From an uncultured Bacteroides sp. (GTDB lineage: Bacteria > Bacteroidota > Bacteroidia > Bacteroidales > Bacteroidaceae), in assembly GCA_958453305.1 (NCBI GenBank), contig CAUDXH010000014.1, forward strand, positions 1 through 49,723: DNA of 49,723 bases. Direction: 5' to 3'. Both the position numbers and the translations under genes were made by a program. Shown in pieces: positions 34,015 to 41,317 of the stretch. Below the pieces are notes generated by a model. It did no database searches. It was given only the letters and a program-made list of their open reading frames with translations, and was not told where the DNA came from. The first letter of the stretch is position 1, and the number at the start of each line of letters is the position of its first letter.

Positions 34015-34065
34015 CAAAGTTAGGTTTCTTGCAATTCACTTTTCCTCTTAAAAGAGAAAATATAA
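34015..34065 (-). promoter_or_regulatory. susB promoter region with element shared with susA
   Basis: Minus-strand -7 box TAACTTTG (34022-34015) with no TTTG at -33. Upstream lies TTATATTTT (34065-34057). The distance between the TTTGC end of the -7 box and TTATATTTT equals that at susA. A missing -33 plus a conserved upstream element suggests activation, probably by SusR. Confidence 0.55.
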
Positions 34066-34135
34066 ACAGTTAAAAATTTAATTTATTGATAAACCGATAG
34101 TTATATGATTTCTAATTCATATAAATATAAATGGA

Positions 34136-35986
34136 TTAGAAAGTTAGAATGAGCGTTTCACGAGGACTGAGACTTAATTTATCTGTGAGTTTTATGGTTC
34201 TCTCACTCAAAATATCAGTGCTGATGTCTGAAGGCAATACTTCACGGTACGGAGTAAGATCCAGTTCTTGAGAAGAATGGGTTCCGTTCATGAAAACCAC
34301 TACCGACTGTCCGTTATATTCACGTTGATACACATAGACTCCTTGGCGGATGGAGAAGTGTTTCAGCTTTCCTTTCGTAACAGCTTGGTTACTTTTACGC
34401 CATTGAAGCAACTTGCGGGTATAATTGAATGCTTCATTTTGCAAAGCCGTACGTCCTTTTTCTGAAAAAGCATTTATTTCGTCTCCCTTCCATCCTCCGG
34501 GAAAGTCGCGGCGAAGCGCACCGTCTCCATTTCCTTTATTGCCACTCATCAGAATTTCGGTTCCATAATAAATCTGTGGAATTCCACGTGTGGTAAGCAT
34601 GAAGGCTAAAGCTTGTTTGTAACGAGTCAGGTTGTTCGCTTTATCTTCGTCAGAGGCAAAGCGGGATGTATCATGATTATCCAGAAAAGTCAGCAGTCCC
34701 ATAGGGTTGGCGTAAACCAAGTCCTGAGAAAGATAGTCATACAAGCGGTACAGACCACCTCCCCATTCACCGGTTTCTTCATCGAAAGCCTGATTCATCA
34801 GTCCTTGTAGAGGAAAGTCCATGACGGTGGGCAGATAAGAGTTTTTCGGAGCAGCTATTTTGCTGTCTTTCTGCCAGTATGCAATCTGCACATTACTGTT
34901 CAGCCAAGTTTCTCCCACGATGTTGAAATATGGATATTCCTCATTTACCTCTTTACACCATTGGCTCATGAAATCAAAGTCGGCGTAGGGGTGAGTATCT
35001 TGGCGTATTCCGTTGATGCCGGCATACTCAATCCACCAGATGCTGTTTTGAATCAAGTAACGCGCCACATGACGGTTGCGTTGGTTAAAGTCGGGCATGA
35101 CAGAGGCAAACCATCCGTCGGTAGCAATGCGGCGTTCATAGTTGCTGGCATGAATATCCATGACACTTGCTGTTTTAAAAGAAGTTTGAACGTAATTGGA
35201 GCTGAAGTTAAACCATTCTTTTGAGGGCTTATCAGTGAACAGGTAATTTTCGTTGCCGCAGTGGTTGAATATCATGTCCATAACCACTTTCAAACCTTGG
35301 CTGTGCGCTTGTTTTACCAGATCCTTAAACTCTTGATTGGTGCCGAAGCGACGGTCTATCTGATAATAATCGGTGATAGCATATCCGTGGTAAGATCCTT
35401 CTTTCATATCGTTTTCTTGAGTGGGATTGAGCCAGATGGCAGTAGCTCCCAAGTCGGATATATAAGTAAGGTGGTTTGCAATGCCTTGCAAGTCTCCTCC
35501 ATGGCGGGCATAGAGATTGTTGCGGTCGGTCGTGCTTTCTTTCATGCCCTTGATGATGTCGTTTTCTTGATTACCATTTGCAAATCGGTCGGGCATAATC
35601 AAGTAAAGTACATCTTCAGCAGTGAAACCTTTAATGTCTTCTCCTTTCCGGACTCTGGCTTTCAGTTCATAAGGAATTTCTGTCAGTTTCTTTCCTTGTT
35701 TAAGACGAATGGTAAGAGTCTGTGCATCGGCTTCTGTCAAATCGAGATACAGCAACAAGTAGTTAGGGTTTTCTTGCTTTACCACTTCTTTGAGGATAAC
35801 TCCTTTGCCTGTCAGAGTTACATCAGCATTGCTGATCTGTTCCCCATATAGCAGAATCTGTAATTCCGGATTTTTCATTCCTGCCCACCAAAACTCTGGG
35901 GCTGTTTTTTTTATGATACTGCCCTGTGCGCCGAATACGTTCAGGCAAGTTAGTGCGAATACGAATAAAAGCCATTTATGTTTCAT
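34136..35986 (-). CDS. susA: SusA, periplasmic GH13 neopullulanase
   Basis: 616 aa, almost the length of B. thetaiotaomicron SusA. Signal peptide (1-22), N-terminal Ig-like domain (about 24-112), then GH13 barrel starting at EDVLYLIMPDRFANG. Catalytic triad: D330 (GIRQDTHPY), E359 (NIVGETWL) and D439 (FLDNHDTSRF); MDMIFNHCG holds the conserved H. It breaks imported maltodextrins and pullulan fragments in the periplasm. It is the first structural gene, divergent from susR, and is followed by the 193-base gap with the susB promoter region. Confidence 0.95.
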   Translation of the reverse strand: MKHKWLLFVFALTCLNVFGAQGSIIKKTAPEFWWAGMKNPELQILLYGEQISNADVTLTGKGVILKEVVKQENPNYLLLYLDLTEADAQTLTIRLKQGKKLTEIPYELKARVRKGEDIKGFTAEDVLYLIMPDRFANGNQENDIIKGMKESTTDRNNLYARHGGDLQGIANHLTYISDLGATAIWLNPTQENDMKEGSYHGYAITDYYQIDRRFGTNQEFKDLVKQAHSQGLKVVMDMIFNHCGNENYLFTDKPSKEWFNFSSNYVQTSFKTASVMDIHASNYERRIATDGWFASVMPDFNQRNRHVARYLIQNSIWWIEYAGINGIRQDTHPYADFDFMSQWCKEVNEEYPYFNIVGETWLNSNVQIAYWQKDSKIAAPKNSYLPTVMDFPLQGLMNQAFDEETGEWGGGLYRLYDYLSQDLVYANPMGLLTFLDNHDTSRFASDEDKANNLTRYKQALAFMLTTRGIPQIYYGTEILMSGNKGNGDGALRRDFPGGWKGDEINAFSEKGRTALQNEAFNYTRKLLQWRKSNQAVTKGKLKHFSIRQGVYVYQREYNGQSVVVFMNGTHSSQELDLTPYREVLPSDISTDILSERTIKLTDKLSLSPRETLILTF

Positions 35987-36015
35987 GATAATAAAGGTTT
36001 AAATGTTTTTCACCG

Positions 36016-36066
36016 CAAAAGTAGATACTTGCCGAAAGTTTTCTTATCTTTGGAAATAAAATATAA
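36016..36066 (-). promoter_or_regulatory. susA promoter region with element shared with susB
   Basis: Minus-strand -7 box TACTTTTG (36023-36016), no TTTG at -33, and TTATATTTT at 36066-36058. A plus-strand -7 box TATCTTTG (36045-36052), possibly for susR, lies in the same stretch, so the two divergent promoters overlap. Confidence 0.55.
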
Positions 36067-36199
36067 GTAATAGAAAAAGATAAAACCTTGTTAATAAAGA
36101 CTTTTTCTTGTTAGTTGTATCTGATTTATATAAATGCTCTAGTGCCCTTCTTTATTAGTGAAGAGCCTTTTTATAATGCCTTTTTAACTGGATGGAAAT

Positions 36200-37798
36200 A
36201 TGAAAAGAGGATTTTTTCTGTTATTGATAGGCTGGATGGTATGCCATGTTCTTCCTTTGCAGGCAAAGGATGCTTCCTACCGAAAGTCGTTGGAGTCACT
36301 CGATGAGGTAATCGGTGAGAAAACTCGGTATCAGGCTGAGCGGGAACAAACCATCAGCCAACTGAAACTGTTCCTTTCGAATGCTCCAGATGCCGTGGAG
36401 TCTTACAAACTGTGTGGAGAACTCTTTCGGATTTATCTGCATTTCCAGGCAGATTCTGCCCTTTATTACTTAAAGAGGAAAACCAATTATTGGGAGAAGA
36501 TGAACCATAAAGACCTTAACCCGGATTTGGTGATCAATCGGGCAGAAGTGATGGGACTAATGGGAATGTATAATGAGGCTTTGCAAGAACTGCGGAAACT
36601 CAAGGTAGACGAACTGAGTGAAGATACGAAACGGTATTATTATCATACGTTCCGTACTTGTTACGGCTGGCTGGCAGATTATACGGTAGAGAAACAGGCT
36701 AAAGCTCAGTACAGGCAGCTTACCGACTGTTACCGTGACTCTATTCTCATTACCTCGCTTCCAGGCATCAACCGGAGTCTTGCACAGGCAGAGAAAGCTT
36801 TGCTTAGCAGTAAACCGGATGAGGCGATTGCGATTGTAACCAAGTTGCTGTCTACGCCTATGGAAATGCAGCAGAAAGCTTATATTAATTTTACGTTGGC
36901 TTCAGCCTATGAGGCAAAGGGAGAGGTGGATATGCAGATTTTTTATTTGGCTCAGACTGCCATAACTGACTTGAAAATAGCGGTACGTGAATATGCCTCT
37001 TTACAAAAACTGGCACGTTTGATGTATGAGAAGGGAGATTTGGAAAGAGCCTATCGCTATTTGAGCTGTTCAATGGAAGATGCTGTGGCATGTAATGCCC
37101 GTTTGCGTTTCTTGGAGGTGACCGAATTTTATCCCATTATCGACCGTGCCTATTCGGAAAAGGTTATGCAGGAAAAGAGAATGGGCTGGATACTCTTTCT
37201 GAGTGTAAGTATATTGGCTCTCTTATTGATAGTCTTGGCTATTTACTTGTATTATGGAATGAAAAAGCTGTCGTTGATGCGGCGTAATTTATCGGTTGCG
37301 AATAAAGAACTTAAGGTGGTCAATGAAACTTTGGAACAAACAGGAAAAATAAAAGAAGTATACATTGCCCGTTATCTGGACCGCTGTGTGAGCTATTTGG
37401 ATAAACTGGAGCAGTATCGCCGCTCATTGGAGAAACTGGCAATGGCATCGCGTATGGAGGATTTGTTTAAGGCAATTCGTTCGGAACAGTTTTTGCGTGA
37501 TGAACGTAAATCCTTTTACAGTGAGTTTGATAAGTCGTTCCTTGAACTTTTCCCAGATTTCATTGCTGACTTTAATGACCTGTTGGTTGAGGAGGGCAAG
37601 GTATATCCCAAACCGGGGGAACTCTTGAATACTGAACTGCGTATATTTGCCTTGATTCGTTTAGGGGTGACCGATGCGAACCGTATCGCTCATTTTTTAG
37701 GTTACTCACTTGCCACCGTTTATAATTACCGGAGCAAAATCCGCAACCGGGCGAAGGGGGATAAGGAAGGCTTTGAGCAAGAGGTTATGGAACTGTAG
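36200..37798 (+). CDS. susR: SusR, membrane-bound activator of the starch locus
   Basis: 532 aa. Signal sequence (1-22), a periplasmic TPR-like helical domain (about 25-315), a membrane helix (about 326-348, WILFLSVSILALLLIVLAIYLYY), a coiled coil (about 350-400) and a C-terminal domain with a predicted helix-turn-helix (LGVTDANRIAHFLGYSLATVYNYRSKIRNR is split here as the stretch 480-515). This layout and its place divergent from susA match SusR, which senses maltose or longer in the periplasm and activates susA and susB-G. It should bind the shared element upstream of susA and susB, an inference. Confidence 0.92.
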   Translation: MKRGFFLLLIGWMVCHVLPLQAKDASYRKSLESLDEVIGEKTRYQAEREQTISQLKLFLSNAPDAVESYKLCGELFRIYLHFQADSALYYLKRKTNYWEKMNHKDLNPDLVINRAEVMGLMGMYNEALQELRKLKVDELSEDTKRYYYHTFRTCYGWLADYTVEKQAKAQYRQLTDCYRDSILITSLPGINRSLAQAEKALLSSKPDEAIAIVTKLLSTPMEMQQKAYINFTLASAYEAKGEVDMQIFYLAQTAITDLKIAVREYASLQKLARLMYEKGDLERAYRYLSCSMEDAVACNARLRFLEVTEFYPIIDRAYSEKVMQEKRMGWILFLSVSILALLLIVLAIYLYYGMKKLSLMRRNLSVANKELKVVNETLEQTGKIKEVYIARYLDRCVSYLDKLEQYRRSLEKLAMASRMEDLFKAIRSEQFLRDERKSFYSEFDKSFLELFPDFIADFNDLLVEEGKVYPKPGELLNTELRIFALIRLGVTDANRIAHFLGYSLATVYNYRSKIRNRAKGDKEGFEQEVMEL

Positions 37799-37872
37799 TG
37801 TTTGTGTTTTTACAGACTGTCTTTGTCTTCCCGAAAATAAGAAGTTTGTGTTCTCAGGCTGATGAATTTTAT

Positions 37873-37955
37873 AACCCACTATTATGGGTTATATGACCCA
37901 TAATGGTGAGTTATACAACCCACTATTATGGGTTATACGACCCACTATTATGGGC
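37873..37955. repeat. Four copies of an 18-bp near-palindrome
   Basis: AACCCACTATTATGGGTT occurs at 37873-37890 and 37917-37934. A third, slightly changed copy is at 37939-37955 and a fourth in inverse orientation at 37896-37912. Spacing is about 22 bases. Each unit can form a short AACCC/GGGTT stem, and the whole can fold in several ways. It lies between the convergent ends of susR and sufE; it may serve as a terminator or be a repeat family member. Confidence 0.8.
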
Positions 37956-38010
37956 TGTAGAATTTTCGGTTGTAAAAAAGTAATATAGTTGAGGGAAAAC
38001 CTGTTTTCCG

Positions 38011-38439
38011 TCAAGCCATTTTTGCTTTAAAAGCAAGTGCATACATACGCATTTGTTTTACCATAGCAAGCAGTCCGTTGCTTCGGGTAGGTGACAAGTG
38101 CTCCTTCAGTCCGATTTTTTCAATGAAATAAAGTTCCGAGTCTAAGATCTCATCGGGAGTATGACCTGATACCACTTTGATGAGCAGCGTAATGATTCCT
38201 TTAACAATGAGGGCATCGCTTTCAGCCTGAAAGACAACCTTACCGTCTTCTGTCAAGTCGGCTTGCAGCCATACCCGACTTTGGCATCCGTCAATTAAGT
38301 TCTGTTCAGTTTTATATTGAGGAGCAAGCGGCTCTTGCTCATTTCCTAAATCAATCAGCAATTGATATTTATCCATCCAGTCATCAAAGTCGCTGAATTC
38401 TTCGATAACCTCGTCTTGTAAATCGTTAATTGTTTTCAT
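38011..38439 (-). CDS. sufE: SufE-family cysteine desulfurase activator
   Basis: 142 aa. The acceptor cysteine is C52 in NLIDGCQSRVWL, the SufE signature; the C-terminal helices with LSPTRSNGLLAMVKQM are also typical. It takes persulfide sulfur from a SufS-type desulfurase for Fe-S cluster assembly in the cytoplasm. No other suf gene is in the window. The start is 16 bases after the stop of the M28 gene, so both are probably co-transcribed from the promoter at 39502. Confidence 0.92.
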   Translation of the reverse strand: MKTINDLQDEVIEEFSDFDDWMDKYQLLIDLGNEQEPLAPQYKTEQNLIDGCQSRVWLQADLTEDGKVVFQAESDALIVKGIITLLIKVVSGHTPDEILDSELYFIEKIGLKEHLSPTRSNGLLAMVKQMRMYALAFKAKMA

Positions 38440-38455
38440 TATCGTTCTTTTTTGT

Positions 38456-39463
38456 TTATTTTTCGTTATAGATTACTCCCAACACCGTTTGCCCTACGGC
38501 TTGAAGAGTAGCCTTCTCAATATGTTCCATATTATCATTCAAGGTATGCCATGTAGGGTTAAATCCGGTATTCCCTTGCATATCATAGTGTATGATGTCT
38601 ACACATGGAATCTGGCGGTATTGGTTTACATAAATATGGTCGTCAGTTACTTCCCCTCCGTTTTGTTTGATAAAGTAATTGCCATATCCCAGTTTGTCTG
38701 CCATCTTCCATATCTTTTTCATGGCATGATTTGCTGTTCGTTTTGAATAGCCTTCGTAGTAAAAGGTAGCATTTTCTCCTCCTACCATGTCTAATAAGAT
38801 ACCATAGCGTGCCTTGTAGTCGGGAACATGTGGAATACGTCCCCAGTATTGCGAACCGAGGCACCAGGTATCCGGCTTGTGCATTCCCTGGTAAAACTCA
38901 GGAGTTCCATAGTCTTCTGCATCGAAGAAGGCAATATCAATGCCAATGGCAGGTGCTTGTTTCTGGATTTGGCGGGCTATTTCAAGTAATACCCCCACAC
39001 CGCTTGCTCCGTCATTGGCACCGTCTATGGGGCGAAGGTGATTTTTTTTATCATCATGGTCGGCATACGGGCGGCTGTCCCAATGGGCACATAAAAGAAC
39101 CCGTTTCTTGCTTTCGGGATTATAGGCTCCGATGATATTTCGGGCTTTAAGTATGGTTCCGTCGTATGCTACCAAATCTGCATATTGGTTATATACTTTA
39201 GCTCCGAAGCGTTCCAGCTCTGCAGCCAAGTATGTGCCACAGTCTCGGTGAGCTTGGGTGTTGGGGACGCGTGGTCCGAAGTTGACTTGGTTTTGTATAT
39301 ATAAGTAGGCACTGTCGGCCGAAAATGTAGGAGGATGAACGAATGCCTCTTCGCTATTCTCTATAGTAGTTTTGCTACTGGCTTTAGAACTGTTCCCGCA
39401 GGATATTAACCCTGCACCGAGGAAAAACACGGTTACAGCCGAAATCTTCTTGAATATATTCAT
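38456..39463 (-). CDS. M28-family glutaminyl-peptide cyclase-like lipoprotein
   Basis: 335 aa. Lipobox LISC gives lipidated C22. The M28 zinc hydrolase fold has AHWDSRPYAD (H127), DGANDGASG (D151), FDAED (E183) and H306 (PTWHTLND). The pattern D-E-H with a single zinc and the HWDSRPYAD and VTDDH segments fit bacterial type II glutaminyl cyclases, which turn N-terminal glutamine of exported proteins into pyroglutamate; such enzymes are common in Bacteroidetes because signal peptidase cleavage often exposes Gln. An aminopeptidase role is the alternative. Confidence 0.8.
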   Translation of the reverse strand: MNIFKKISAVTVFFLGAGLISCGNSSKASSKTTIENSEEAFVHPPTFSADSAYLYIQNQVNFGPRVPNTQAHRDCGTYLAAELERFGAKVYNQYADLVAYDGTILKARNIIGAYNPESKKRVLLCAHWDSRPYADHDDKKNHLRPIDGANDGASGVGVLLEIARQIQKQAPAIGIDIAFFDAEDYGTPEFYQGMHKPDTWCLGSQYWGRIPHVPDYKARYGILLDMVGGENATFYYEGYSKRTANHAMKKIWKMADKLGYGNYFIKQNGGEVTDDHIYVNQYRQIPCVDIIHYDMQGNTGFNPTWHTLNDNMEHIEKATLQAVGQTVLGVIYNEK

Positions 39464-39494
39464 GATATATATAAATAATAGGTTGGTTTGTGCG

Positions 39495-39502
39495 CAAAGT
39501 TA
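39495..39502 (-). promoter_or_regulatory. -7 box of the M28/sufE pair
   Basis: TAACTTTG on the minus strand (39502-39495), about 32 bases before the ATG at 39463. No clear -33 was found. Confidence 0.5.
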
Positions 39503-39555
39503 ATATTTAAACATGGAGACGCAAAAGTGCGCTTCGCTTTTTCACGAACTTTTTA

Positions 39556-39563
39556 TAACTTTG
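39556..39563 (+). promoter_or_regulatory. -7 box of the TPR regulator gene
   Basis: TAACTTTG on the plus strand; predicted start near 39570, which excludes the in-frame ATG near 39488 and supports ATG 39587. Confidence 0.5.
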
Positions 39564-39586
39564 CAAGAAAGCAATCTAAATACTGT

Positions 39587-41206
39587 ATGAAGCAACATTT
39601 TTATTATTTTATATTGTCTGTAGCATTCCTTTTTGTAAGCCTTCGGTCGGGAGCAGCAACGAACGATGAAGTGGAGAAATTACTGATGAAAGCAACTCAG
39701 GAACTGTACTCTAATCCTCGTCAATCGGCATATTGTTCATCAAAGGTTCAGGAGATAGCTTTCTCTGATGATCAGCGTGTGCGCGCTTTTTTGCTTTATG
39801 CACAGGCAGAGGAAATGTTGGGCGATTTTGACGGCTGTCTTCAGGCCTTGTTTAAAGCCGACAGACTGATTTCAAAGACCGATACGCGGTTAAGAGGGGC
39901 ATTATATAATCAGATGAGCGGAAGCTATTGCCTGTTAGGTGACTATACGAAGGCGATAGAATTGAGCGACTTGGCTATTAGCCTGTTTAAAACAGAAAAT
40001 GATTCTGTCAGCTTAGCGCAGGCCTATAATAGCCGTGGAATTATTCATTCACATTTGGATGAGTATGTGCAAGCCGATCGCTTTTTTATGCAGGCGTTAG
40101 AGATTAACCGGAAGTATAAAAACCTGAAGAAGATAGCTGCAAATTTAAATAACCTTTGTCTGTATCCGGGCGATTTATCTACTCAGATACGTTGGATTAG
40201 TGAGGCCATTGTGATTAATCGGAACTTAAATGCTACATGGTCATTAAGTGAGAACTATAATAATTTGGGACGTCTGTATTATTACCAAAAGAAATATGTA
40301 CAAGCCGTTATTGTTTTGAATAAAGCTTATCAGTTGGCATCAGGGATTAGTGCCAAAGGGCTGATATGCGATAATTATGAATATTTTTCTTGGGTTTATG
40401 CTGCAACGGGAGAGTTTAAAAAGGCTTACGAAAAGCAGGTTGCCCTTTATGCTTTGAATAAAGAAATACAAAATGTAACAAAACTGCGTAATGTGGAGCA
40501 GAATGTAGCAAGAGAACGCTTGGAATACCAGCGGCAGGAGAATCTGCGTAAAGAGCAGGAGTATGAAATAGCCCAGTTGAGAAGAAATATTGTTTTGGTG
40601 CTGGTTGTTGCATGCTCGCTGGCCATTATTGGATGGCTTCTTCATCAGCGTGTGAAACGTAAGAAAAAACTGCAGCTGATAAATACGCAATACCGTTTGG
40701 AACAGTCTGAACATGAAGTAGCAAAGCTAAAGGTACATCAACAGGAAATGGAGCTTCTGCATGTACAGTCGGTTTTGGAAAACAACAAGCAGGAGATGAC
40801 GAATTTTGCCGTTTTTCTTCAGAGCAGGAACGAGCTGTTGGATAAAATACGTGAGTTAATCAGGCAAGGTTATAAAATGGAGGGTTCTGAACTGCTGGCT
40901 CATCTGAAAAAAATTAATGCTTTTATCAGCCAGCATCAGAGCGGTGATAAGACAAGCAGTTTGACCTTGCAACATATTGATGAAAAGAATCAAGAATTTA
41001 TAGAGCGTCTGGTGGAACGTCATCCGGGTCTGACTCAAGGAGAGCGTCATTTGGCTACCCTGCTTCGGGTAGAATTGTCGACTAAGGAAATAGCGATGCT
41101 GTCGGGTACCACCCCTAAAACGATTAATATGAATCGCTATCGCCTGCGAAAGTCTTTGGGACTTTCATCAGAAGATGATTTGGTGGAATATATCCGTTCG
41201 ATTTGA
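39587..41206 (+). CDS. TPR-containing membrane regulator with LuxR-type HTH
   Basis: 539 aa. Signal peptide (1-24), five or six TPR units (about 30-310, e.g. LYNQMSGSYCLLGDYTKAIELS and YNNLGRLYYYQKKYVQAV), a membrane helix (about 345-363, VLVLVVACSLAIIGWLL), a coiled coil (365-415) and a C-terminal helix-turn-helix (LTQGERHLATLLRVELSTKE then MLSGTTPKTINMNRYRLRK). The layout is like SusR in outline: periplasmic sensor, single membrane pass, cytoplasmic DNA-binding tail. Target genes are unknown; the convergent TonB receptor next door is not an obvious target. ATG 39587 is chosen from the promoter and the signal peptide. Confidence 0.85.
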   Translation: MKQHFYYFILSVAFLFVSLRSGAATNDEVEKLLMKATQELYSNPRQSAYCSSKVQEIAFSDDQRVRAFLLYAQAEEMLGDFDGCLQALFKADRLISKTDTRLRGALYNQMSGSYCLLGDYTKAIELSDLAISLFKTENDSVSLAQAYNSRGIIHSHLDEYVQADRFFMQALEINRKYKNLKKIAANLNNLCLYPGDLSTQIRWISEAIVINRNLNATWSLSENYNNLGRLYYYQKKYVQAVIVLNKAYQLASGISAKGLICDNYEYFSWVYAATGEFKKAYEKQVALYALNKEIQNVTKLRNVEQNVARERLEYQRQENLRKEQEYEIAQLRRNIVLVLVVACSLAIIGWLLHQRVKRKKKLQLINTQYRLEQSEHEVAKLKVHQQEMELLHVQSVLENNKQEMTNFAVFLQSRNELLDKIRELIRQGYKMEGSELLAHLKKINAFISQHQSGDKTSSLTLQHIDEKNQEFIERLVERHPGLTQGERHLATLLRVELSTKEIAMLSGTTPKTINMNRYRLRKSLGLSSEDDLVEYIRSI

Positions 41207-41230
41207 TTTTCAATATCTGTTTTAGCTGAT

Positions 41231-41259
41231 AAATGGAATTGCTTAAAGCAGCTCCATTT
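41231..41259. terminator. Hairpin between convergent genes
   Basis: AAATGGA (41231-41237) pairs with TCCATTT (41253-41259) and an inner TGCTT/AAGCA continues the stem. There is no T run on either side, so it may be a bidirectional terminator of weak type. Confidence 0.4.
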
Positions 41260-41317
41260 GTATATGAAAATACTATTTCTTACTTGGAGGATTTGTGATG
41301 AGGTACTTTGATTTTTC

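Noticed and set aside
37873..37955. CRISPR array
   Set aside because: Units are palindromic, one is inverted, and the spacers are only 4-6 bases.
39488..39586. Upstream start of the TPR regulator
   Set aside because: The added 33 residues lie before the -7 box at 39556-39563 and precede a clear signal peptide starting at 39587.
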